From assembly GCF_000429065.1 (NCBI RefSeq), contig NZ_KE386844.1, forward strand, positions 62,001 to 126,000: a DNA stretch of 64,000 nucleotides. Reading direction: 5' to 3'. Made by a program: the position numbers and the translations under genes. The DNA is from Silanimonas lenta DSM 16282. Its GTDB lineage: Bacteria > Pseudomonadota > Gammaproteobacteria > Xanthomonadales > Xanthomonadaceae. Shown here piece after piece: positions 17,254 to 26,432 of the stretch (positions are counted from its first letter, which is position 1; each line of letters opens with the position of its first letter). The notes under the pieces were generated by a model that saw nothing but the letters and a program-made list of their open reading frames with translations, searched no databases and was not told the DNA's origin.

Positions 17254-18465
17254 ATGTCCAACACCCTGTGGTACTACGTCAGTGCCGACCGCCAGCGCCA
17301 TGGCCCGGTAGGGGCCGACGTGCTTCGCGCACTCGCCGCCGATGGCAGCCTCACCGCCACCAGCCTGGTCTGGCGCGAGGGCCTGTCGGAATGGCAGCCG
17401 CTTTCCACCCTCGCCGCCGAGCTCGGCCTCGCCCCCGGAAGCACGCCGCCGCCGCTTCCCGCCGGCGATGGCAACGGCGATGGCGCCGCGACCGGCCACG
17501 GCCCCGGTGCCGCCCCCGTGCCAGCCGGTGCCGATGCCGTGGTGGACGCCGGCTTCCTGCGCCGTCTCGCGGCCCATCTGATCGATACCGTCCTGCTCGC
17601 CGGTGCCGGCTACGCGCTTCTCTTCCTGCTGCTCCTGGGCTCCGGCATCGGTCTGGCCGGCATGGTGGCACTCTTCGATCCCGAGGCCCTGCCCCCGGAC
17701 GACGGCCTGCTGGCCCTCCTCCTCGTCGGCCTCTACGGGCTGCCGATCCTGATGCAGGGCGCCTACCACATCCTGTTCACCGCCTCGGCCTGGCAGGCCA
17801 CGCCGGGCAAGCGCGCCGTGGGCATCAAGGTGGTCGATGCCGAAGGCCGGCGCCTCGGCCTCGGGCGCTCGGCCGGGCGCTGGTTCGCCGCTGCCCTGTC
17901 CTATCTCACGCTCTACCTCGGCTTCCTGATGGCGGCCTTCACCCGGCGCAAGCTGGCCCTGCACGACATGCTGGCCGGCACCCGCGTGGTCGACCAGTGG
18001 GCCTACACCGCGCATCCCGAGCGCCAGCAGCGCGGGCTTGGCGGCTGCGCCATCGCCACGCTGGCGGCAGGCGGGCTGTTCTTCGCCCTGGTCTTCCTCG
18101 CCACCCTGGCCGCCATCGCCCTGCCCGCCTACCAGGAGTACACCCAGCGCTCGCACATCAGCGAACTCATGGGGCAGGCCGCGCCCTACCAGACGGCGAT
18201 GGACGACTTCCTTGCCAATACCGACCGCTGCCCCGACGACTTCGGCGAAATCGGACTTGCGCCATTTGCGCACGCCCTGGTGGCAGAGGCCGAACTCGGC
18301 GAGAACGGCCTCGGGGAATGCGTGCTGCAACTGGTGCTGGAGCAGGACCAGGCGCTCGGCGCGCTGGCCGGCGAATACGTCTGGTTCAGCGTGGGCAGCC
18401 GCGATGGATTCCGCTGCCGCAGCAGTGCGGCAGACGAACTGCTGCCGCCGGCCTGCCGCGGTTGA
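17254..18465 (+). CDS. GYF_2 - RDD - pilin-like fusion membrane protein
   Basis: 403 residues in three parts. Residues about 4-55 form a GYF_2 domain (WYYVSADRQRHGPV, LVWREGLSEWQPL). Residues about 105-250 form an RDD membrane domain (RLAAHLIDTVLL, ATPGKRAVGIKVVD, RKLALHDMLAGTRVVD). Residues about 262-403 begin with a hydrophobic helix that runs into IALPAYQEYTQRS and then a soluble domain with paired cysteines. This last part looks like a type IV pilin body lacking the prepilin leader. RDD proteins are multi-pass inner-membrane proteins of mostly unknown function. It is placed between smg and topA. The function is not known; the arrangement is discussed in the findings. Confidence 0.75.
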   Translation: MSNTLWYYVSADRQRHGPVGADVLRALAADGSLTATSLVWREGLSEWQPLSTLAAELGLAPGSTPPPLPAGDGNGDGAATGHGPGAAPVPAGADAVVDAGFLRRLAAHLIDTVLLAGAGYALLFLLLLGSGIGLAGMVALFDPEALPPDDGLLALLLVGLYGLPILMQGAYHILFTASAWQATPGKRAVGIKVVDAEGRRLGLGRSAGRWFAAALSYLTLYLGFLMAAFTRRKLALHDMLAGTRVVDQWAYTAHPERQQRGLGGCAIATLAAGGLFFALVFLATLAAIALPAYQEYTQRSHISELMGQAAPYQTAMDDFLANTDRCPDDFGEIGLAPFAHALVAEAELGENGLGECVLQLVLEQDQALGALAGEYVWFSVGSRDGFRCRSSAADELLPPACRG

Positions 18466-18507
18466 GCTTGACACCGCCACCACGGCGGTGCCCCTAATGA
18501 AAAAAGG

Positions 18508-18531
18508 AAGGCCCGCCGCATGGCGGGCCTT
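18508..18531. terminator. Strong hairpin with A tract between RDD gene and topA
   Basis: Perfect 10-bp stem AAGGCCCGCC / GGCGGGCCTT with a GCAT loop. An A6 run lies just before it, so the minus-strand reading has the classic U tract; on the plus strand the stem stops transcription of the RDD gene without a strong U run. Confidence 0.65.
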
Positions 18532-18579
18532 CGCCCCTTCGCGCGACCCGCCGCGCGCGGCCCTCACGGACCTCCGGAC

Positions 18580-21117
18580 ATGGCGAAGAACCTCCTCATC
18601 GTCGAATCGCCCGCGAAGGCGAAAACCATCAACAAGTACCTGGGCAAGGACTTCCAGGTGCTGGCCAGCTACGGCCATGTGCGCGATCTCGTGCCCAAGG
18701 AGGGCGCGGTCGATCCCGAGCATGGCTTCGCCATGCGCTACGAGCTGATCGACAAGAACGAGAAGCACGTCGATGCCATCGCCCGGGCGGCGAAGGACGC
18801 CGATGCCATCTACCTTGCCACCGACCCGGACCGCGAAGGCGAGGCGATCAGCTGGCACATCGCCGAGATCCTGAAGGAGCGCAGGCTGCTGAAGGACAAG
18901 CCGCTGCACCGGGTGGTGTTCACCGAGATCACGCCGCGCGCCATCCGCGAGGCGGTGGAACACCCGCGCACGGTGAGCGATGCCCTGGTGAATGCCCAGC
19001 AGGCGCGCCGCGCGCTCGACTATCTCGTCGGCTTCAATCTCTCGCCTCTGCTCTGGCGCAAGGTGCAGCGCGGCCTCTCGGCCGGACGCGTGCAGTCGCC
19101 GGCGCTGCGCATGATCGTCGAGCGTGAGGAGGAGATCGAGGCCTTCGTGCCGCGCGAGTACTGGTCGATCGCCGCCGAGGCCGCGCATCCGAAGCAGGCC
19201 TTCAGCGCCAAGCTGACCCGGCTCGATGGCGCCAGGGTCGAGCAGTTCACGATCACCGACGGCGAGACGGCCGAGGCCGCGCGCGCGCGGATCATCCGCG
19301 ACGCGCAAGGCCTGCTGGTGGTCACCGATGTCGAGAGCAAGCAGCGCAAGCGCCGGCCGGCGCCGCCCTTCATCACGTCCACCCTGCAGCAGGAGGCGGC
19401 GCGCAAGCTCGGCTTCTCCACCAGCCGCACCATGCGCGTGGCGCAGAAGCTCTACGAGGGCGTGGCGCTGGGCGAGGAAGGCACGGTGGGCCTGATCAGC
19501 TACATGCGTACCGACTCGGTGAACCTGAGCGCCGAGGCCCTGGCCGAGATCCGCGACGTGATCGCCCGCGACTTCGGCACCCAGGCCCTGCCGGACCGGC
19601 CGAACTTCTACCAGACCAAGTCGAAGAACGCGCAGGAGGCCCACGAGGCGATCCGCCCGACCTCGGCCCTGCGCACCCCGGCCTCGGTGGCGCGCTTCCT
19701 CGCCGATGACGAGCGCCGGCTGTACGAGCTGATCTGGAAGCGCACGGTGGCCTCGCAGATGGTGCCGGCCACTCTCAACACCGTCTCGGTGGATCTCGCC
19801 GCCGGCAGCCAGCACGCCTTCCGCGTGAGCGGCACCACGGTGGTGGAACCCGGCTTCCTCGCCGTCTACGAGGAGGGCAAGGACGCCAGGGGCGAGGAAG
19901 ACGACGAGGAGGGCCGCAAACTGCCGGAGATGAAACCCGGCGACCGCGTGCCACTGGCCGCCGTCACCGCCACCCAGCACTTCACCGAGCCGCCGCCGCG
20001 CTATTCGGAGGCCTCGCTGGTGAAGGCGCTCGAGGAGTACGGCATCGGCCGCCCCTCCACCTACGCCAGCATCATCCAGACCCTGCTCAACCGCGAGTAC
20101 GTCTACCTCGACGCACGCCGCTTCCGCCCCACCGACGTGGGCCGCGCGGTGGCGAAGTTCCTCTCGGCGCACTTCACCCAGTACGTGGATTACGACTTCA
20201 CCGCCCGCCTGGAGGACGAGCTCGACGAGGTCTCGCGCGGCGAGACCGACTGGATTCCGCTGCTCGAGCGCTTCTGGAAGCCGTTCTCGAAGACCGTGGA
20301 GGAGAAGGGCGAGAGCGTGGAGCGCAGCGAGGCCTCGGGCGCGCGCCTGCTGGGCGTGGATCCGGCGAGCGGCAAGCCGGTGAGCGTGCGCCTCGGCCGC
20401 TACGGGCCCTTCGCCCAGATCGGCAGCGCCGAGGACGAGGAGAAGCCGCGCTTCGCCTCGCTGCGTGGCGGCCAGAGCATGCACACCATCACCCTCGAAG
20501 AGGCCCTGAAGCTGTTCGAGCTGCCGCGCACGCTCGGCACCTCGAACGGCGAGCCGGTGACGGTGGCAGTGGGCCGCTTCGGCCCCTTCGCCAAGCGCGG
20601 CAGCACCTATGCCTCGCTGGGCAAGGACGACGACCCCTACACCATCGACCTTGCGCGCGCGCTGGAACTGATCGAGGCCAAGGAGCAGGCGATCGCCAAC
20701 CGCACCATCAAGCGCTGGGACGAGGCCGGCATCGAGGTGCTGAACGGCCGCTTCGGCCCCTACATCACCGATGGCAGCAAGAACGGCAAGGTGCCCAAGG
20801 ACCGCGACCCGGCCTCGCTGACGCTCGAGGAATGCCAGGCCATCCTCGAGGCCGCGCCGGAGGCCAGGGGCCGCTTCGCCCGCAAGGCGGCCGCGAAGAA
20901 GGCCCCGGCCAGGAAGGCCGCCGCGAAGAAGACGGCCAAGGCCACCGACGCCGCCCCTGCGATGAAGAAGACCGCCGCGAAGAAGCGCGCGACGAAGCAG
21001 GCCGCGGCCGGAAAGGCCGGTGCGAAGACCGCGGCGAAGAAGGCCGTCGGGAAGTCTCCGGCAACGAAGGCCCCGGCGAAGAAGGCCGCCACGCGCAAGG
21101 CCGCGGCCGGCGCCTGA
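18580..21117 (+). CDS. topA: DNA topoisomerase I (type IA)
   Basis: 845 residues. It relaxes negative supercoils. The TOPRIM domain opens with LLIVESPAKAKTI and holds DPDREGEAI; the active-site tyrosine is Tyr308 in SYMRTDS. Type IA core domains run to about 580. Instead of the zinc ribbons of the E. coli enzyme there are three glycine-rich topoisomerase C-terminal repeats (LGRYGPFAQ, VGRFGPFAK, NGRFGPYI). After that comes a roughly 80-residue Lys/Ala tail rich in AAKKA units, which probably binds DNA non-specifically. ATG 18580 is chosen; the frame upstream is the terminator hairpin. Confidence 0.97.
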   Translation: MAKNLLIVESPAKAKTINKYLGKDFQVLASYGHVRDLVPKEGAVDPEHGFAMRYELIDKNEKHVDAIARAAKDADAIYLATDPDREGEAISWHIAEILKERRLLKDKPLHRVVFTEITPRAIREAVEHPRTVSDALVNAQQARRALDYLVGFNLSPLLWRKVQRGLSAGRVQSPALRMIVEREEEIEAFVPREYWSIAAEAAHPKQAFSAKLTRLDGARVEQFTITDGETAEAARARIIRDAQGLLVVTDVESKQRKRRPAPPFITSTLQQEAARKLGFSTSRTMRVAQKLYEGVALGEEGTVGLISYMRTDSVNLSAEALAEIRDVIARDFGTQALPDRPNFYQTKSKNAQEAHEAIRPTSALRTPASVARFLADDERRLYELIWKRTVASQMVPATLNTVSVDLAAGSQHAFRVSGTTVVEPGFLAVYEEGKDARGEEDDEEGRKLPEMKPGDRVPLAAVTATQHFTEPPPRYSEASLVKALEEYGIGRPSTYASIIQTLLNREYVYLDARRFRPTDVGRAVAKFLSAHFTQYVDYDFTARLEDELDEVSRGETDWIPLLERFWKPFSKTVEEKGESVERSEASGARLLGVDPASGKPVSVRLGRYGPFAQIGSAEDEEKPRFASLRGGQSMHTITLEEALKLFELPRTLGTSNGEPVTVAVGRFGPFAKRGSTYASLGKDDDPYTIDLARALELIEAKEQAIANRTIKRWDEAGIEVLNGRFGPYITDGSKNGKVPKDRDPASLTLEECQAILEAAPEARGRFARKAAAKKAPARKAAAKKTAKATDAAPAMKKTAAKKRATKQAAAGKAGAKTAAKKAVGKSPATKAPAKKAATRKAAAGA

Positions 21118-21194
21118 GCCCGGCGCCCGGACAGCGGGCATTCACCCGGGCCGCGTTCCCGGCGGCGGCCGGCGGGGGTAGGATCGGAGGTCTA

Positions 21195-21205
21195 CCCCCC
21201 CCCCC
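21195..21205. repeat. Poly-C tract of 11 upstream of secreted protease
   Basis: A run of eleven C bases 43 bases before the protease ATG, followed at once by the palindrome CCTCGA-AC-TCGAGG (21204-21217). A TAGGAT minus-10-like hexamer lies at 21179-21184, so the run would be at the start of the transcript. It is a candidate slippage site. Confidence 0.7.
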
Positions 21206-21248
21206 TCGAACTCGAGGCCATGGACGGCCCGCGTCACGGAGTCCTGCC

Positions 21249-22973
21249 ATGTCCATCCGCTCGATCGCCGCCGCCGGCCTGATCGCCCTGCTGCCCCTGC
21301 CCCTGCTGGCCCAGAGCGTGGCCGGCGAACCGCTGCGGCCGGAGAATGCCAAGCGCGCCCAGGCCGAAGCCTTCCGCTCGCCGGCCGCCAGCGCCGCCCC
21401 CGCCCTGCACTTCCAGGCCCTGCCCGCCGGGCGCCTGGCCGCCCTGCAGCGCCACAACGCCGAGCAGGGCAAGCGCCTGCAGATCGGCCTGGTGCGCCGG
21501 GTGGCGGACGAGGCCGCAGCTAGCCCGCCGGAGCCCCTGTGGCTGCCGGTGCCGGGCGGCCGGGTGGCCCGCCTCGACGTGGTCTCGCCGGGGGCCGCCG
21601 CGCTGCGCGTGGCCCTTGATCCGCGCGGCCTGCCGCCGGGAGCCGAGATCCGCGTCGCCAGCCCGGAACTGCCGGTGGTGGAACTGGTCCGCGCCAGCGA
21701 GGCCCGCTCCCAGCTCGACGGCGCCGGCCTGTTCTGGAGCCCGGTGACCGAAGGCGAGCGCCAGCAGATCGAGGTCTTCGTGCCGGGCACCACCGAACCG
21801 GCCGGCACCGTGCTGCGGGTGGCCGCCCTCTCGCACCTCGTAGCCTCGCCCTTCCGTCCGCTCGCCCTGGCCAAGAGCCTCGGCAGCTCGGGCAGCTGCA
21901 ACATCGACGTGGCCTGCCGCACCGGCAGCCTGGGCCAGGCCTTCATCAACGCCAAGAACGCCGTGGCGCGGATGGTGTTCAGCACCAGCGACGGCACGTT
22001 CACCTGCACCGGCACCCTGCTCAACGACACCGTCGCCGCCACCCAGGTGCCCTACTTCTACTCCGCGGCGCACTGCATCAGCCTGCAGAGCGAGGCCAAT
22101 ACCCTCACCACCTTCTGGAACTACGAAACCCCCACCTGCGGGGTGGCCAGCGCCGGGGCCAATACCCAGCTCACCGGCGGCGCCGACCTGCTGTTCGCCC
22201 AGCTCTCCTCCGATGCCCTGCTGCTGCGCCTGCGCAGCACGCCGCCGGCGGGAGCCTTCTTCGCCGGCTGGGACGCCGCCACGCTCAGTCCCTCGACCCA
22301 GGTCATCGGCATCCACCATCCGAGCGGCGACAACAAGAAATACAGCCGCGGCAACCACAGCGGCTTTAGTTCCAACGTCGACATCGGCGGCCAGAACGTG
22401 ACCAGCGTGGCCCGCGCGAGCTGGGCCGAGGGCACCACCGAGGGCGGCAGCTCCGGCTCCGGCCTGTTCACCCTGAACTCGGGCGAGTACCGGCTGCGCG
22501 GCGGCCTGGCCGGCGGCGCGGCCTCCTGCGCCAACAGCGGCCAGAGCGAGGCGGCGGGCAATGTCGACTACTACTCGCGCTTCGACCAGGTCTTCCCCTC
22601 GATCCGCCAGTGGCTCGACCCGACCGTGGGCCCGACCCGCAACTACAGCGGCAACTGGTTCCTGCCGAGCGAGTCGGGCTGGGGCATCCAGGTGTTCGAC
22701 TTCCCCGGCCAGCTCTTCGTGCTGTTCTTCGTCTACGACAGCGCCGGGCGCCCGGCCTGGTACCGCATGCAGGGCCCCTGGACCGGCGTGGACACCATCA
22801 CCGCGACGCTGGAACGGCCGAGCGGCCCGCCCTGGGCCGCGCCCTACAACGCCGGCGGCATCGTCTTCACCTCGGTGGGCAGCGCCACCCTCACCTTCCT
22901 CTCGGAGAGCCAGGCCACGCTCAGCTTCAACGACGGCATCGTGAACCGTACGCTGACGCTGACCAAGATCTGA
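21249..22973 (+). CDS. Secreted trypsin-fold protease, lysyl endopeptidase-like
   Basis: 574 residues: signal peptide (1-21), a propeptide of about 200 residues, then a serine protease domain beginning near SCNIDVAC, the same N-terminus as mature Achromobacter/Lysobacter lysyl endopeptidase. The triad is His275 (AAHC), Asp313 (ADLLF) and Ser402 (GGSSGSG). Asp440 (NVDYYSRF) aligns with the S1-pocket Asp that gives Lys specificity in that family, so cleavage after lysine is predicted. A C-terminal 70-90-residue extension (NYSGNWFLPSESGWGIQ) is a beta-rich domain common in Xanthomonadales exported proteins. It is likely secreted; eight bases later a DUF4124 gene follows. Confidence 0.88.
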   Translation: MSIRSIAAAGLIALLPLPLLAQSVAGEPLRPENAKRAQAEAFRSPAASAAPALHFQALPAGRLAALQRHNAEQGKRLQIGLVRRVADEAAASPPEPLWLPVPGGRVARLDVVSPGAAALRVALDPRGLPPGAEIRVASPELPVVELVRASEARSQLDGAGLFWSPVTEGERQQIEVFVPGTTEPAGTVLRVAALSHLVASPFRPLALAKSLGSSGSCNIDVACRTGSLGQAFINAKNAVARMVFSTSDGTFTCTGTLLNDTVAATQVPYFYSAAHCISLQSEANTLTTFWNYETPTCGVASAGANTQLTGGADLLFAQLSSDALLLRLRSTPPAGAFFAGWDAATLSPSTQVIGIHHPSGDNKKYSRGNHSGFSSNVDIGGQNVTSVARASWAEGTTEGGSSGSGLFTLNSGEYRLRGGLAGGAASCANSGQSEAAGNVDYYSRFDQVFPSIRQWLDPTVGPTRNYSGNWFLPSESGWGIQVFDFPGQLFVLFFVYDSAGRPAWYRMQGPWTGVDTITATLERPSGPPWAAPYNAGGIVFTSVGSATLTFLSESQATLSFNDGIVNRTLTLTKI

Positions 22974-22981
22974 GGCCCGGG

Positions 22982-23698
22982 ATGGCCCCCGCCCCGACAC
23001 TGCGCCGCCGCTGGCCGGCGCGGCTGCTGGCCCCGCTCCTTGCCTGCGTGCTGCCCGCCGCAGCCGCGGAGCGCGCACCCGGGGTGGTCTACCGCTGCAC
23101 CTCGCCGCAGGGCGCGGTGGCCCTGCAGGACGCCCCCTGCCCTGCCGGGCACCGCAGCGAGCGGCGCGAGATCGCCGCCTTCGCCCCACCCGCGGCACCG
23201 GCAGAGGCGCCGGCAGCGGCCCCGACGCAGGGCGGAACCGGTGCGGGCGCAGCGGAGCCCCCGGCCAGCGCAGCCAGTCCCACCGCGCCCCCCTCCACCA
23301 CCGCCGCCGACGCCGGGGGCAGCCCCCCGCGCATCGAGTTCGGCCCCGCCGAACCCGCCGCGCCCCGGCCCCTGTCGATGCCGCCGCCGCTGTGGCGCTG
23401 CACCGATCTCAACGGCAAGGACCGCCTCGTCGATGCCTACGACCCGCAGCCGCGCTGCGTGCCGCTCTCGGTGCTCGGGGTGGACCTCTCGCGCGCCCCG
23501 CCCGCCGCGGCCACGCTGTGCCGCTGGGTGGAGGACCCCTGCGTGGAGCTGAGCGGCGAGGCGGCCTGCGCGGCCTGGAAGGAACGCCTGGACGTGGCGG
23601 AATCGGCCCTGCGCCAGGCCTTCAGCGATACGGCCGCCGAGCGGCGGCGCGAGCGCGACCGCGCCCGCGCGGTGCTCGAATCCGACTGCGGGGGCTGA
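22982..23698 (+). CDS. DUF4124-type exported protein
   Basis: 238 residues with a signal peptide (after an Arg-rich start) and an N-terminal DUF4124 motif: VYRCTSPQG then LQDAPCPAG. A long Pro/Ala-rich linker (about 65-120) follows, then a second Cys-containing region (LWRCTDLNGKDRLVD) and a charged C-terminal helix. DUF4124 proteins are periplasmic or outer-membrane associated and of unknown function, very common in Xanthomonadales. It follows the protease by 8 bases and is probably cotranscribed. Confidence 0.75.
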   Translation: MAPAPTLRRRWPARLLAPLLACVLPAAAAERAPGVVYRCTSPQGAVALQDAPCPAGHRSERREIAAFAPPAAPAEAPAAAPTQGGTGAGAAEPPASAASPTAPPSTTAADAGGSPPRIEFGPAEPAAPRPLSMPPPLWRCTDLNGKDRLVDAYDPQPRCVPLSVLGVDLSRAPPAAATLCRWVEDPCVELSGEAACAAWKERLDVAESALRQAFSDTAAERRRERDRARAVLESDCGG

Positions 23699-23754
23699 GC
23701 CCGCGGAGGCACGAGGCAGGGGCAGGCCGCTGCCCGGACGCCCTCTCCCCGGGC

Positions 23755-24534
23755 TCAGAAGCCGTAGTGAAGGAAGCCGCCGTCCACTGCGAGGCACTGC
23801 CCGGTGACGTAGCTCGCGGCCGGCAGGCAGAGGAAGGCGATGGCCGCAGCCACTTCCTCCGGCTCGCCGATGCGCCCCATGGGCGTGCGCTCCAGCACCG
23901 CCTCGAGGTAGTCGGGGTCGGCGAGCGTGGGCGAGGTGCGGCGGGTGCGGATGTACCAGGGCAGCACGGCGTTCACGCGGATGCCCTCGGCGGCCCACTC
24001 GGCGGCGAGATTGCGGGTGAGCTGGTGCAGGGCCGCCTTGCTGGCGCCGTAGGGCGAGCCGGTGCGCACGTGGGTGGCGCCGGAGACCGAGCCGACGTTG
24101 ACGATGGACGCGCTGGCGTGCTGCCGCAGCAGCGGGTAGGCGCCGCGGCAGAGCTCGAAGGCCGAGAACAGGTTGGTCTCGAAGATGGCGCGCCACTCGG
24201 CCTCGTCGTAATCGATGGTGGCGCGGCGCTGGTTGGTGCCGACGTTGTTGACGAGGATCGAAAGCCCGAGGCCGAGGCCCTCGATCCAGTCGAACAGGCG
24301 CTCGCGCCCGGCAGGATCGGCCACGTCGCAGGCCAGCACGTGCACCTCGGCGCCGGGCTGGTCCTCGCGCCATTCGGCGGCCGCGGCCTCGAGGGGGCCG
24401 GGGTCGCGGGCACAGGCCAGCACGGTGGCGCCGAGGCCGAGCAGCTCGGCGGCGGTGGCGCGGCCGATGCCGGCGCTGGCGCCGGTGACCAGGGCCACCT
24501 GGCCGTCGAGACGCCAGCGCAGGGGCGTCGCCAT
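23755..24534 (-). CDS. Short-chain dehydrogenase/reductase (tropinone reductase-like)
   Basis: 259 residues. The Rossmann fold has the cofactor loop TGASAGIG and the NNVG motif; catalytic residues are in VGSVSG (Ser) and YGASK (Tyr, Lys). The C-terminal end 'TGQCLAVDGGFLHYGF' is typical. NADP(H) preference is likely from the Arg after the second strand (CARDP). The substrate is unknown. It starts 5 bases after sppA's stop and is probably in the same transcript. Confidence 0.9.
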   Translation of the reverse strand: MATPLRWRLDGQVALVTGASAGIGRATAAELLGLGATVLACARDPGPLEAAAAEWREDQPGAEVHVLACDVADPAGRERLFDWIEGLGLGLSILVNNVGTNQRRATIDYDEAEWRAIFETNLFSAFELCRGAYPLLRQHASASIVNVGSVSGATHVRTGSPYGASKAALHQLTRNLAAEWAAEGIRVNAVLPWYIRTRRTSPTLADPDYLEAVLERTPMGRIGEPEEVAAAIAFLCLPAASYVTGQCLAVDGGFLHYGF

Positions 24535-24539
24535 CGTGC

Positions 24540-26402
24540 TCAAAGGCCGCAGAAGCAGTGGGCCACGGCGCGCAGCGGACGGCCTCGGGCGTCGAGCAGG
24601 AAGCGGAGTTCGTCCTGCACCTGCGCCGCCTGGCGCTCGCCGAGCAGACCCAGCGCAGGGCCGGCAAGACCGAGCAGGGCGCGGCCGGCGGCATTGCGGT
24701 TCAGGTTGGCGATGGCCTGTTCGAAGGGCGAGAGCTCGCGCTCGACGTAGGTCACGGCCGGGGCCTCGAGCTTGGCGAGTTCGCCGGCCCGGGCGATGGC
24801 CTCGCGCAGGCCGCCGAGCTCGTCCACCAGGCCGAATTCCTTCGCCTGCGCGCCGCTCCACACCCGGCCGCGGGCCACCCGGTCGATGGCCTCCACCTCG
24901 GCCTCGCGGGCCTCGGCCACCTTGCCGATGAACTGGCGGTAGCCGCGGTCGATCACCGCCTGGATGAGCTCGCCCACTTCCGGCGCCAGCGGCCGGGTCG
25001 GGTCGAAGGCGCCGGCGAGCGGCGTGGTGCCCACGCCGTCGGTGCGCACGCCGATCTTCTCCAGCGCCCGCGGGCCGTTGAGGAAGAGGCCGAAGATGCC
25101 GATCGAGCCGGTGATGGTGGACGGGTCGGCATAGATCGCGTCGGCGTCCATCGAGATCCAGTAGCCGCCCGAGGCCGCCACATTGGCCATCGAGACCACC
25201 ACCGGCTTGCCGGCCTCGCGCAGGGCCACCACTTCGCGGCGGATCTGCTCGGAGGGGAAGACGCCGCCGCCGGGGGAATCGACGCGCAGCACCACGGCCT
25301 TGATCGCCTCGTCCTCGCGGGCCTTGCGCAGCAGGGCCGAGGTGCTCTCGCCACCGATGGTGCCGGGCGGCTGCTCGCCGAAGGTGATCGGGCCCTGGGC
25401 CACCACCACGCCGATGCCGGGCGCGGCGGCGCTGGGGGCCTTGGCCGGGCCGAGGCGGGCAAGGTAGCCGTCGAGATCGACCTGGCGGAAGCCGGCTTCG
25501 TCATCGGCGGCGCCGCGCTCGGCGAGCAGGGTCTCGAGCGCCTCCTCGGTCAGGGTGCCGTCGATCAGCTTCTCCTCGAGGGCCAGCCTGGCAAAATCGC
25601 CGCCCACGGCCTTCAGCCGCGCGCCGATGCCATTGACGAGGGCGGCGAGCTGGCCTTCGGCAAGGCCGCGGGCACGGCTCACGTCCTCGAGGTAGCGCTG
25701 CCACAGATCGCCCATCCAGTAGAGGTCGGCCTCCTTGGCCTCCTTCGAGCTGCCGTCGAGGATGTAGGGCTCGGCGGCACTCTTGTACTCGCCCACGCGG
25801 AACAGGTGCACGTCGATGCCGAGCTTGTCCTGCAGAAGCTCGCGGTAGTAGGGGCGGTAGCGGCCGAGGCCCTCGATCAGCACCAGGCCCTCCTCGTCCA
25901 TGTAGACCTCGTCGGCCTGGGCGGCGAGGTAGTAGCTCACCTGGTCGAAGCCGGTGCCCCAGGCCACCACCTGCTTGCCGCTCTCGCGGAACTGGCGGAT
26001 CGCCGCGGCCAGCTCGCGCAGGGCGGCAAGGCCGCTGGCGGAGAAGCCGTCGGTGCGCAGCACGATGCGCTCGATGCGCTTGTCGTCCCGGGCCGCCTCG
26101 ATGGCACGCAGCAGGTCGCGCAGCTGCACCTCGGTGCCGGGGCCGTCGCCGGTGAGCTGGCCGGTGAGGCGGTCGAGCGGCGAGCCGGTGCGCTGCTCGA
26201 CGAGGCGGGCGTCGAGGTCGAGCACCAGGGCGGTCTTCTCTTCCAGCGGCTTTAGCTTCGGCCCACCCAGGATGGCCGCCAGCACGAACAGCAGCAGGGC
26301 GAGGAAGAGCAGGTTGAAGACGAGGCGGCGGCTGAAATCGAGGGCCGCCCACAGGCCGCCGAAGAGGCGGCGCAGGGGGCCGGGGCGCGGGGTCTGGGCC
26401 AT
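24540..26402 (-). CDS. sppA: Signal peptide peptidase SppA, 67 kDa type
   Basis: 620 residues, full length for the double-domain class. One transmembrane helix is near 25-50. The catalytic dyad is split between the two halves: Lys207 (GEYKSA) in the N-terminal half and Ser411 (AASGGYW) in the C-terminal half, close to E. coli Lys209 and Ser409. It digests cleaved signal peptides in the inner membrane as a periplasm-facing tetramer. It lies in front of the SDR gene with a 5-base gap. Confidence 0.96.
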   Translation of the reverse strand: MAQTPRPGPLRRLFGGLWAALDFSRRLVFNLLFLALLLFVLAAILGGPKLKPLEEKTALVLDLDARLVEQRTGSPLDRLTGQLTGDGPGTEVQLRDLLRAIEAARDDKRIERIVLRTDGFSASGLAALRELAAAIRQFRESGKQVVAWGTGFDQVSYYLAAQADEVYMDEEGLVLIEGLGRYRPYYRELLQDKLGIDVHLFRVGEYKSAAEPYILDGSSKEAKEADLYWMGDLWQRYLEDVSRARGLAEGQLAALVNGIGARLKAVGGDFARLALEEKLIDGTLTEEALETLLAERGAADDEAGFRQVDLDGYLARLGPAKAPSAAAPGIGVVVAQGPITFGEQPPGTIGGESTSALLRKAREDEAIKAVVLRVDSPGGGVFPSEQIRREVVALREAGKPVVVSMANVAASGGYWISMDADAIYADPSTITGSIGIFGLFLNGPRALEKIGVRTDGVGTTPLAGAFDPTRPLAPEVGELIQAVIDRGYRQFIGKVAEAREAEVEAIDRVARGRVWSGAQAKEFGLVDELGGLREAIARAGELAKLEAPAVTYVERELSPFEQAIANLNRNAAGRALLGLAGPALGLLGERQAAQVQDELRFLLDARGRPLRAVAHCFCGL

Positions 26403-26432
26403 GGGGGGTCTCCGAAAGACGAGGCCCTGACC

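Noticed and set aside
18520-18579. Upstream start for topA
   Set aside because: It lies in the terminator hairpin; MAKNLLIVESPAKAK is the family's normal N-terminus.
20869-21114. DNA microsatellite in the 3' end of topA
   Set aside because: The GCC/AAG repeats code a Lys/Ala tail that is typical of the protein family in GC-rich bacteria.
17119-21141. A 1340-residue open frame opposite topA
   Set aside because: It is antisense to topA and the RDD gene, with the low-complexity composition of an antisense shadow and no domain.
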